DNA from: Halomonas sp. 328
GTDB lineage: Bacteria > Pseudomonadota > Gammaproteobacteria > Pseudomonadales > Halomonadaceae
NCBI RefSeq assembly: GCF_015645095.1
Contig: NZ_JADOTW010000030.1
Coordinates: 1-46,185 of the forward strand
DNA: 46,185 nt
Direction of reading: 5' to 3'
Made by a program: the position numbers and the translations under genes. Under the pieces are notes generated by a model. That model was not told where the DNA came from. It worked only from the letters and a program-made list of their open reading frames with translations, and did not search any database. Numbering within the stretch: the first letter of the stretch is position 1; each line of letters starts with the position of its first letter. This document shows, piece by piece, positions 33,794 to 40,571 of the stretch.

Positions 33794-35509
33794 TTAGATA
33801 TCCAGTGCGACTCGGGTCGTCACAGCGATATGGAAGAGGATCTGGCTGATGGTGGAGGCCAGCTGCAGATTCTTGGTAGGCGCCTTGGGCAGTACCAGCA
33901 CTTCATCGCCAGGCCGCAGCTCCACATCACTGGCATGGCGCACCTCGCCGTTAGCGCGAGCGACAAGGATCATCCGCTCGTCGGCATAGGTAGTGAAGCC
34001 ACCGGCACGCTCGATATAGTCACGCACTCGCTCCCCCGGGGAGAACACCACCGATTGGGGCACCAGCACCTCGCCGCTGATCAGTACCGCATCGGAGCGC
34101 TCGGGGATGGTGATCACATCACCATCCTGCAGGCGAATATTGGCGATCTCATCGTCACGCGAGACGACCAGGCGTCCATTCGGTTCGATTTCACGGGCCC
34201 GCTCTACGAACTGACTGACCAGCTCAGCCTCGCGGACACGTATTTCGGCCTCTTCCGGAGTCGATGAAGAAGCGCTCAAATAAGTGGTCTCGAGCCGGCG
34301 CAGGCTCTCCTCCAGCGACTCCTGCTGCCGCTGTGCCACGCTTTCGCGACGAAGGGAGACACTCTGGGTATCGGCCAGATAGTCTTCCACCGGAATATTG
34401 TCGAGCAGCTCATGCAGGGTCACGTCCTTGGGTAGCACGAAACGCGACGGCCCCAGGTGTGAGCCTTCGAGCTGCACGACGATATTGGTGCTGCGCTCAT
34501 CGGCGCTGAACAGCACCTCATCGCCATCCCGCAACGGCGTCGTGGAAAAATCATTCAGTTCCACATAATCGGCGGTGGGCCCCAGGTCACGGCTCCCGCG
34601 AATCAGGGCATGAGAGACTCCCGCTTGCAGCGGTGCCAGGTCCAGCACCGTCTGGCCGGCCAGCGTCTCCCCCTTCAGCTCGAAGTGGTAAGCACGGCGC
34701 ACATCCCCCCCCACGGTGATGGTATCGCCGCGACGATCCACCACGATGGTGTCGCCATCCTGGAACTGAATCCTTGGCAACTCACCGGTCAGAAGGAAAT
34801 CGTAAAGGTCGGCTCGCAGGATCTCCTGGTCACCGCGCAGCACACGAACGCTGCGATAGCTGCCGAGTTGATCATCGATGCCATCGGCCTGATCCAGGAA
34901 GTAAAGCAAGGCATCACTGGGCACGCCGGCATAACGCCCGGGACTCTGGACGAAACCGGTCACGAAGACACCGATCGGCTGAACGCCCTGGAGGTTGGTA
35001 TAGACCTCAACGTTATCGGGGTAGACCGAATGCACGGCGCGCTTGACTCGGTTGTCCAGCTCACCATGGCTGACACCTTCCACGGCCACCGGGCCGATGG
35101 ACGGAATAAAAAGGTTGCCCTGGGCATCCACGGGGATCACCCGATCCAGCTCGATAGCCCCCCACAGGCGCAGCACCACCTGATCGCCCGGCATGACCCG
35201 ATAGTTGGGGTTCAGGCCATCGCCCCTCAGACCGCGAAAACCACCGGTAAAGAGATCGGCGCCAAAAGGAGGTATCGCCTCTTGCGCGTCACCCGACAAC
35301 TCCAGCGGACCATAGACGCCAGGCTGGCGCACCACGGAACGATTCCGTGCCGCCTCATCTGCCTCTCCCTGACCACGCGCCTGCTCGCGACTGGGCTCGG
35401 CCTGCTCGGGCGAGAGGTAGCCAGCGCCACCAAGGGTTTGTGCCTCGGCACCAGCCACCAACGCCAGCACCAGGGAACAGGGCGCCACCCACTGCAAAAC
35501 TTTCTTCAT
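33794..35509 (-). CDS. kpsD: Outer-membrane polysaccharide export protein KpsD (OPX family)
   Basis: A 571-residue OPX protein. A cleavable signal peptide (KKVLQWVAPCSLVLALVAGAEA) precedes the mature part, with no lipobox cysteine at the cleavage site, as in KpsD rather than Wza. The polysaccharide export domain starts with YRVMPGDQVVLRLWG (~residue 105), followed by SLBB repeats (GVFVTGFVQSPGRY; DAVLISGEVLVPQ; GGFTTYADE). A glutamine/glutamate-rich helical insert lies near residue 400. It is expected to form the periplasmic/outer-membrane channel with KpsE. The gene is second in the run, 19 bp behind the small lipoprotein. Confidence 0.92.
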   Translation of the reverse strand: MKKVLQWVAPCSLVLALVAGAEAQTLGGAGYLSPEQAEPSREQARGQGEADEAARNRSVVRQPGVYGPLELSGDAQEAIPPFGADLFTGGFRGLRGDGLNPNYRVMPGDQVVLRLWGAIELDRVIPVDAQGNLFIPSIGPVAVEGVSHGELDNRVKRAVHSVYPDNVEVYTNLQGVQPIGVFVTGFVQSPGRYAGVPSDALLYFLDQADGIDDQLGSYRSVRVLRGDQEILRADLYDFLLTGELPRIQFQDGDTIVVDRRGDTITVGGDVRRAYHFELKGETLAGQTVLDLAPLQAGVSHALIRGSRDLGPTADYVELNDFSTTPLRDGDEVLFSADERSTNIVVQLEGSHLGPSRFVLPKDVTLHELLDNIPVEDYLADTQSVSLRRESVAQRQQESLEESLRRLETTYLSASSSTPEEAEIRVREAELVSQFVERAREIEPNGRLVVSRDDEIANIRLQDGDVITIPERSDAVLISGEVLVPQSVVFSPGERVRDYIERAGGFTTYADERMILVARANGEVRHASDVELRPGDEVLVLPKAPTKNLQLASTISQILFHIAVTTRVALDI

Positions 35510-35528
35510 GGTGTCGTTACCTGATTGG

Positions 35529-35894
35529 TTAGCGAAGAGAGCGCACTTCGGCCCAGCGGGTATCGCTGGCCCGACACGTCAGGACGCTTTGCTGTCCCTG
35601 GGACGATTCGATATGCAGCTTGCGACAAGGGCGACCGCTGGCGGCCTGATAACGGCCATCGACAGTCAGCAAGACGCCACTGCCCCAGGGGCTCGCCTCG
35701 GGGTGATAGACCATGCCCGCGCTGGCACCCTCGAGGTAACTGGAAATGCGCTCATCGAGCAGGCGTTGTTGCTGCGCCTGCCAGCCGGTGTAGGACTGGG
35801 AGTTGCTGGGAGAGGACGTAGCACAACCGGCCAACGCCATGACCAACACCAACAAGAGGGCGCCGCGTGGCTGGAAAGGGAGTCGCTGTCTCAC
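35529..35894 (-). CDS. Small lipoprotein heading the capsule operon
   Basis: A 121-residue protein with a lipoprotein signal: basic QRLPFQPRG, a hydrophobic core and lipobox LAGC (Cys near residue 24). The mature part has a Ser/Gln-rich spacer, then GWQAQQQRLLDERI, and a compact C-terminal domain (GRYQAASGRPCRKLHI ... LTCRASDTRW) with two cysteines that could pair. It resembles small surface-antigen-like lipoproteins of the DVU3141 type, but I am not certain. Start GTG 35894 has AAGGA upstream. As first gene after the ops element it may assist the KpsD channel; the role is unproven. Confidence 0.75.
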   Translation of the reverse strand: MRQRLPFQPRGALLLVLVMALAGCATSSPSNSQSYTGWQAQQQRLLDERISSYLEGASAGMVYHPEASPWGSGVLLTVDGRYQAASGRPCRKLHIESSQGQQSVLTCRASDTRWAEVRSLR

Positions 35895-35956
35895 GGGAGG
35901 GTCCTTGAGGAGTTATGGTGCAGGGGCGGAGGGGAAGCTCACCAAACCCGCCCGGG

Positions 35957-35968
35957 CACGCTACCGCC
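35957..35968 (-). promoter_or_regulatory. ops element (JUMPStart core), RfaH recruitment site
   Basis: On the minus strand the sequence reads GGGGCGGTAGCGTG, containing a perfect GGCGGTAGCGT ops core, 63 bp upstream of the first gene of the kps run and in its orientation. In enterobacteria this element in the leader of capsule, LPS and conjugation operons pauses RNA polymerase and loads RfaH, which suppresses termination across long operons. That fits the ~35-kb run here. No rfaH gene is in the window. Confidence 0.75.
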
Positions 35969-36025
35969 CCAGGGTGACATTTCCGGCACATCCCTGAGGC
36001 CTTTGAAAAGATGAAGCTGTAGGGC

Positions 36026-36054
36026 GTTATCACTCGCTGAAAGCCCATTGTCCG
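36026..36054 (-). promoter_or_regulatory. Possible promoter of the kps run
   Basis: Minus-strand CGGACA (36054-36049) and GATAAC (36031-36026) are 17 nt apart, a moderate sigma-70 match. Transcription would start near 36019, placing the ops element about 50-60 nt into the transcript, the expected geometry. The match is not strong, and other starts in the gap are possible. Confidence 0.3.
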
Positions 36055-36244
36055 GCCTGGAGGCATGACATCCTTGTCAACGCATTCCAGGCTTCGTAAA
36101 AACAGTCACGCATCCTACCTCAAAGATTGGCCCTATCCTAGATGCGTCTTGTTATCAGCAAATGACACCCATCGACGACACCTTATTTTCCAGAAGCAGC
36201 CATCACACCTGCCAGGCCCCATGATAGAAACCAAAAATATTTCA

Positions 36245-36286
36245 TTGATTTAGATCACTTTTTTCGCATCTCCCGGTTTCTTTAAT
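36245..36286 (+). promoter_or_regulatory. Candidate class II FNR/CRP-type promoter for yjbEFGH
   Basis: TTGAT-TTAG-ATCAC (36245-36258) matches the FNR/Anr box TTGAT-N4-ATCAA at 9 of 10 positions. A -10 hexamer TTTAAT lies at 36281-36286. If transcription starts at 36293 the box is centred exactly at -41.5, the class II activator position. The leader would be ~194 nt. CRP is an alternative binder (weaker match). Single short motifs arise by chance, so this is provisional. Confidence 0.4.
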
Positions 36287-36486
36287 CCGTCCCGCCCTGA
36301 CCTGTCACCGCTGAGCGACAAGATGGGAGACATGTAAATTTCATGCCCACTGATGTAGCCATACCTTGTCAAGAAGCACTACCATCTCGAGGGGTGGGCG
36401 GTTAGCATTGGCTGGAATTGCACACTGCGCCGCTTGCAACAACGGTGTGTAGGACGCAAGTGAAACGAGCATAAGGGAGACTCTCG

Positions 36487-36864
36487 ATGATCAAGAAAGG
36501 CATTGCCCTGCTGGCCGTGGCCGGCATGATGACCACCCCGCTGGCCATGGCTCAGGCCATTCCTGCCGCTGCCTCCAGCCAGGCCCCCGGCGTGGGTGCC
36601 GGTGCCGCCGGTGCGGGTGCTAGTGCTGGAGCCGGTGCAGGCGCCGCTGGTGCGGGCGCTGGCGCTGGTGCGGGCGCTGCTGCAGGTGCAGGCGCGGCCG
36701 CCGCTAGCCCGCTGGCCGGTGTTGCCGCGGCTACCGGCCTCTCCACCGCTGCCGTGGCCGGCGTCGGTGTCGCCGCGGCTGCCGCCGTGGGCGTCGGCGT
36801 TGCCGCTGCGGGTGGCAGCGGCGGCGGAGCAACTGGCACCACCGGCACCACCGGCACCAACTAA
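36487..36864 (+). CDS. yjbE: YjbE/GfcA-like Gly-Ala-rich secreted protein
   Basis: A 125-residue protein with a signal peptide (KKGIALLAVAGMMTTPLAMA) followed by a low-complexity mature part: Gly-Ala repeats (about residues 35-70), a hydrophobic GVAAATGLSTAAVAGVGV region, a GGSGGG stretch and a Thr-Gly tail (TGTTGTTGTN). E. coli YjbE/GfcA has the same plan: signal peptide, small-residue-rich body, Thr-rich tail; here it is longer because of the Gly-Ala repeats. It heads the yjbEFGH operon, which affects exopolysaccharide production. Its molecular role is unknown. Ribosome site AAGGGAGA stands 6-7 nt before the ATG. Confidence 0.75.
   Translation: MIKKGIALLAVAGMMTTPLAMAQAIPAAASSQAPGVGAGAAGAGASAGAGAGAAGAGAGAGAGAAAGAGAAAASPLAGVAAATGLSTAAVAGVGVAAAAAVGVGVAAAGGSGGGATGTTGTTGTN
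36595..36710 (+). repeat. GGTGCN-type tandem codon repeats in yjbE
   Basis: Irregular repeats of Gly-Ala codons (GGTGCG, GGCGCT, GGTGCA and similar) encode the low-complexity part of YjbE. Such tracts can change length by recombination while staying in frame. Confidence 0.7.
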
Positions 36865-36866
36865 GC

Positions 36867-37538
36867 ATGCGGCGCATAATCACCGCAACGCTTCGGGGCC
36901 GCCTTCGGGCGGCCCTGTTGTGTGCATCCCCCCTGTTAGTGGCTGGTTGCGCCAGCGATGGCACCACCCCCATGTCGGCCTCGCTTCAAGCCCTATGGGG
37001 CAGCGACGGCGCAGATGCCGAGCGCGCCGAAGCACTGCCCCATGCCTCCTTGCTGGTTCAGGCCGGAGACATTCGCGGCCTGATGGTGATGGGCTTTCGG
37101 GTGGGCCAGCAGAGCTACTGGCCCTCGGCCGACGGCCTGACCCTGGAGCTGAGCGGCGATGGCCTCTTCGCCGTCGATGGCCTGGAGCAGACCCTGTTGG
37201 CCACCCACTACACCGGCCTGGCGGCGGCGTCACTGCCTTGGCATGGCCAGGATGCGCGTGACTACCGGGTGATACGCCACTGGATCGATGCCCAAGGGCA
37301 GATGCAGCGCGGTGAAGCCCAGGCCCGATTGCATTGTGGCCGCCTGGAGACACGTCACCTGCCGCTCGGCGAGCGCCAATTGCAACGCTGCCACGAAACC
37401 CTGACCTGGGCGGATGGCCGCACCTCTCGCACTCGCCTGTGGCGTGACCCCGTGGATCATGCCCTCTGGGAGGTCGATGGCCAGCCCTGGCCCGATGCCC
37501 CGCGGATCGCCTGGCGAGTCGCCCGCCCCTGGTGGTAA
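36867..37538 (+). CDS. yjbF: YjbF/GfcB-like lipoprotein
   Basis: A 223-residue protein with a lipoprotein signal peptide ending in the lipobox VAGC (Cys at about residue 28). The mature domain has regularly spaced Trp/Tyr residues and the DYRVIRHWIDAQGQ region found in YjbF/GfcB (group 4 capsule operon) proteins; it is expected in the inner leaflet of the outer membrane. It starts 2 bp after the yjbE stop. A strong hairpin lies inside its first codons (36896-36915). The next gene starts 29 bp downstream. Confidence 0.85.
   Translation: MRRIITATLRGRLRAALLCASPLLVAGCASDGTTPMSASLQALWGSDGADAERAEALPHASLLVQAGDIRGLMVMGFRVGQQSYWPSADGLTLELSGDGLFAVDGLEQTLLATHYTGLAAASLPWHGQDARDYRVIRHWIDAQGQMQRGEAQARLHCGRLETRHLPLGERQLQRCHETLTWADGRTSRTRLWRDPVDHALWEVDGQPWPDAPRIAWRVARPWW
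36896..36915 (+). terminator. GC-rich hairpin with TTCG loop at the yjbE-yjbF boundary
   Basis: GGGCCGCC and GGCGGCCC form a perfect 8-bp stem around a stable TTCG tetraloop, followed by TGTTGTGTG instead of a full T-run. It begins 31 nt after the yjbE stop, inside the signal-peptide codons of yjbF. It may be a leaky terminator or an mRNA 3'-end stabiliser that lets yjbE be expressed above yjbFGH. Confidence 0.45.
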
Positions 37539-37567
37539 CCGGCCGTGGTAACCGACAAGAGCCCCCT

Positions 37568-38296
37568 ATGAAGCACGTCATTTCCCTGGCCTTCGCCGGC
37601 CTTTTGCTTGGCGCCACCACGGCGGTGGCTGCCGTGGCGCCGACCCCGGGCGATACCCTGGCCGAGGCCTGGGTCGATTGGCAGGAGCAGCGCACATCCC
37701 CCCTGGACTGGGGCTACAGCTTCGCGCTTCGCCAGTCCGATGCCAGCGCCTACCAGCGGCAGGAGGCCGCGCTGCTGGCACGCCTGGATGCCCTGCGCGG
37801 CGCCTTCCCCGGCGCATCGGCCTGGCACGATAGCCTGCGCCGCCTTGCGGGAAGCGGGCTGGCCCGCAGTCCCGAGCGGCTTGATCTCCCCCACCTGGCG
37901 GCTGACTTGCGCCGCAACCCACGACTGACCTCGCTGGTACATATGGGCACTTGCCCGCCTCCCGACTGGATCGAAGTGTGGTCTCAGCAGGGGGTGTCGC
38001 GCCTGGACTGGCAGCCAGGCCTGACCAGCGACGGCCTGCTGGCGCAGCTGCCTCGTGACACCCGCCGAGGGGTGGACGTGATGCATGTCACTGCGCCGAC
38101 CGGCCAGGTGACTCGCCTGGGCATCGCCGCCTGGAACCACCAGCGCCTGCCGCTGGCTCCAGGAGCTCGGCTGGTGCTATTGAACCCGCGCCATGTCGAG
38201 GACCGACAGGCGACCGAGGCCCTCCTTGCCGAGCTGGCCGACTACCTTGCCACTCGCCTGCCCGGCGACGCCTGTGAGTTGAAGGGATTCTATTGA
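37568..38296 (+). CDS. yjbG: YjbG/GfcC-like periplasmic protein
   Basis: A 242-residue exported protein: signal peptide KHVISLAFAGLLLGATTAVAA, mature start VAPTPGDTL. The QEAALLARLDALR region and the C-terminal APGARLVLLNPRHVEDRQ fit the GfcC/YjbG family, periplasmic proteins with beta-grasp domains related to the C-terminal domain of the Wza family. Start ATG 37568 is chosen because it begins a signal peptide; an earlier GTG would overlap yjbF. The stop overlaps the yjbH start (TGATG). Confidence 0.85.
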   Translation: MKHVISLAFAGLLLGATTAVAAVAPTPGDTLAEAWVDWQEQRTSPLDWGYSFALRQSDASAYQRQEAALLARLDALRGAFPGASAWHDSLRRLAGSGLARSPERLDLPHLAADLRRNPRLTSLVHMGTCPPPDWIEVWSQQGVSRLDWQPGLTSDGLLAQLPRDTRRGVDVMHVTAPTGQVTRLGIAAWNHQRLPLAPGARLVLLNPRHVEDRQATEALLAELADYLATRLPGDACELKGFY

Positions 38297-40428
38297 TGCA
38301 AGCGCTCTCCTCCCCCGCTCGCCATACGCTCCGTCGCGGCCTGCTCATGGCCGGCCTGGTTGGCATCGCCGTGCCGGTCCATGCCGGCAGCCTTGGCCAG
38401 GGCCACAGCGACTTCGGCGGCATTGGCCTGATGCAGACCCCCACCGCCCGCATGGCGCCCCTCGGGCATTTCAGCGCCAGCTGGAGCCGCACCGCGCCCT
38501 ACCGCCGCTATGGCATCTTCTTCCAGCCCACCGAGTGGCTGGAAGGGGGCTTTCGCTACGTGGAGATCGAAGATCGCCTGTTCGGCGAGGAGATCGCCGG
38601 CGACCGGGCCTACCTGGACAAGGGCTTCGATATCAAGCTGCGCCTCTGGCAAGAGAGCCGCTACCTGCCCGAGCTGGCCGTGGGCCTGCTCGATGCCGGC
38701 GGCACGACCCTGTTCGGCGCCGAGTACCTGGTCGCCAGCAAGCGCTGGTACGACCTGGACTTTCACCTGGGCCTGGGCTGGGGCTATCTGGGTCGCGCCG
38801 GCGACATGTCCAACCCGCTGGGCCGGCTCGATGATCGCTTCTACGACCGCCCCCGCTTCGCCGGTAGCTCCGATGGCGGCGAGCTATCGCTGTCGCAGAT
38901 GTTCCGCGGGCCGGTGGCGTGGTTCGGTGGTGTCGAATACCAGACCCCCTGGGATCGCCTGCTACTGCAGGTGGAAGTGGAAGGCAACGACTACTCCGCC
39001 GATCGCGCCGAGTCCGACCTGGAGCAGGACTCCCGCGTCAACCTGGGCGCCCGGCTCCGCCTGACCGATAACGTCGAGCTGCGGGCCGGCTGGCAACGCG
39101 GCAATACCGCCATGCTTGGCGTCTCGCTGAGCACCAACCTGGCGGGGCTCAGCCAGATCAAGCGCGACCCGCCCCCGGTGCCCCTGGAGGAGGCCACCGC
39201 GTGGCATACCATGGACTGGGGCGAGGTCAGCCACGAACTGGAGAGCAACGCCGGCCTGCGCGTCGAGCGCATCCAGACCCAGGAGTCGACCCTGATCGTC
39301 GAAGGCGAACCGACACGCTACCGCTCCCTCGGCCAGAGCGGCGTCCGCGCCAGCCGCATCCTGCATAATCATACCGCCAGCGACATCGACACCTTCGAAT
39401 ACCGCTGGAGCGAGCGCGGCATGCCCATGCGCGTGGATCGCGTGCCTCGCCAGGCCTTTCTGGAAGCCGCCGCGGCGCGGGACGCCGAGGGTGACTTCTA
39501 CGCTCGGCTCGAGACCTATGGCCGCCATCAACCCAGCCTCGCCGACGAATACGCCGAGCCGCTGCATGTCCAGCACGAGGCTCCGCGCCGCCGCTTCTCC
39601 TACGGCATCGGCCCCGCCCTCAACCAGAACTTCGGCGGACCGGATGGCTATCTCTATCAGTTGATGCTCGCCGCCAACGCCGAGTACCGCACCGACCCGA
39701 ACGGCTGGCTCTCGGCCAGCCTGAGCTGGACCCTGGCCGACAACCTCGACAAGTACGAGTACATCGCCGAGTCGGACCTGCCGAGGGTGCGCACCTTTAT
39801 CGGCGATTACCTGGCCGAGACCAGCCTGGGGCTGAGCAACCTCCAGTACACCCGCACCACCACCCTGGGCGACGACTGGTATGCCATGGGCTACGGCGGC
39901 CTGCTCGAGACCATGTATGCCGGCGTGGGCGGTGAAGTGCTCTATCGCCCCTTCGGCAGCCGCTGGGCGCTCGGGGCCGACCTCAACTGGGTGCGCCAAC
40001 GCGCCTTCGACCAGCGCTTCGGGCTGCGCGACTACAGTATCGCCACCGGTCACCTGAACGCCTACTGGGAGACCGGCATCGAGGATGTCCTGGCCAAGGT
40101 CAGCGTCGGCCGCTACCTGGCGGGCGATATCGGCGCCACCCTCGACCTGTCACGGGAGTTCGCCTCAGGCGTGCGCATCGGCGGCTGGGCCACCCTCACC
40201 GACGCCGGCAGCGACTTCGGCGAGGGCAGCTTCGACAAGGGGCTCTACCTGTCGATGCCGCTGGACGCCTTCTTCGTGCGCTCGAGCCGCGACCGCGCCC
40301 GGATTGCCTGGCAGCCGCTGACCCGCGACGGTGGCGCCCGCCTCCATCGCCGCTACCCGCTCTACGACCTGACCCAGGAGCGCCAACCGGAGCGTCCCGA
40401 GATCGACCGACGCAGGGATTGGGAATAG
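38296..40428 (+). CDS. yjbH: YjbH/GfcD-like outer-membrane beta-barrel protein
   Basis: A 710-residue protein with a signal peptide (residues 1-~28, ending VHAGS). The mature start HSDFGGIGLMQTPTARMAP is the hallmark of the YjbH family, followed by many alternating hydrophobic/polar strands (for example FSASWSRTAPYRRYG, LDFHLGLGWGYLG, VSVGRYLAGDIG) and aromatic girdle residues. It is expected to form one or two outer-membrane barrels serving polysaccharide secretion or surface attachment. ATG 38296 overlaps the yjbG stop. A clear terminator follows at 40440-40476. Confidence 0.9.
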   Translation: MQALSSPARHTLRRGLLMAGLVGIAVPVHAGSLGQGHSDFGGIGLMQTPTARMAPLGHFSASWSRTAPYRRYGIFFQPTEWLEGGFRYVEIEDRLFGEEIAGDRAYLDKGFDIKLRLWQESRYLPELAVGLLDAGGTTLFGAEYLVASKRWYDLDFHLGLGWGYLGRAGDMSNPLGRLDDRFYDRPRFAGSSDGGELSLSQMFRGPVAWFGGVEYQTPWDRLLLQVEVEGNDYSADRAESDLEQDSRVNLGARLRLTDNVELRAGWQRGNTAMLGVSLSTNLAGLSQIKRDPPPVPLEEATAWHTMDWGEVSHELESNAGLRVERIQTQESTLIVEGEPTRYRSLGQSGVRASRILHNHTASDIDTFEYRWSERGMPMRVDRVPRQAFLEAAAARDAEGDFYARLETYGRHQPSLADEYAEPLHVQHEAPRRRFSYGIGPALNQNFGGPDGYLYQLMLAANAEYRTDPNGWLSASLSWTLADNLDKYEYIAESDLPRVRTFIGDYLAETSLGLSNLQYTRTTTLGDDWYAMGYGGLLETMYAGVGGEVLYRPFGSRWALGADLNWVRQRAFDQRFGLRDYSIATGHLNAYWETGIEDVLAKVSVGRYLAGDIGATLDLSREFASGVRIGGWATLTDAGSDFGEGSFDKGLYLSMPLDAFFVRSSRDRARIAWQPLTRDGGARLHRRYPLYDLTQERQPERPEIDRRRDWE

Positions 40429-40439
40429 CGGACACGAAA

Positions 40440-40476
40440 AAGGGGCCGACTCGCCAGGGCCGGCCCCTTGGTTTTT
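40440..40476 (+). terminator. Rho-independent terminator of yjbEFGH
   Basis: AAGGGGCCG (40440-40448) pairs with CGGCCCCTT (40461-40469) around a 12-nt loop and is followed by GGTTTTT. It lies 11 bp behind the yjbH stop. Confidence 0.85.
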
Positions 40477-40571
40477 CCGAATATTTCCCACGGCTTCGAG
40501 TAGTGAGCCGCCGCCTGTCACAGTAGACTATAGGCCTTTGCCGGATCGATACGCTAAAGGATGGGAACCCA

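Larger units (their letters stand above)
35895..36486. other. Divergent intergenic region between kps and yjb operons
   Basis: These 592 bp lack a credible gene on either strand. They hold, from left to right, the minus-strand ops element, a possible minus-strand promoter overlapping a degenerate REP-like stretch, a plus-strand FNR/CRP-type box with a -10 hexamer, and the yjbE ribosome site AAGGGAGA at 36473-36480. An AT-rich patch lies at about 36180-36290. The distance between the two divergent promoters leaves room for shared regulators. Confidence 0.6.

Noticed and set aside
36397-36408. GGCGGTTAGCAT upstream of yjbE as a second ops element
   Set aside because: It needs a one-base insertion and one mismatch compared with the ops core, so it is likely chance.
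36406-36421. Possible sigma-54 promoter (TTGGCTGGAATTGCAC)
   Set aside because: The GG and GC pairs are 10 bp apart rather than the required 12.
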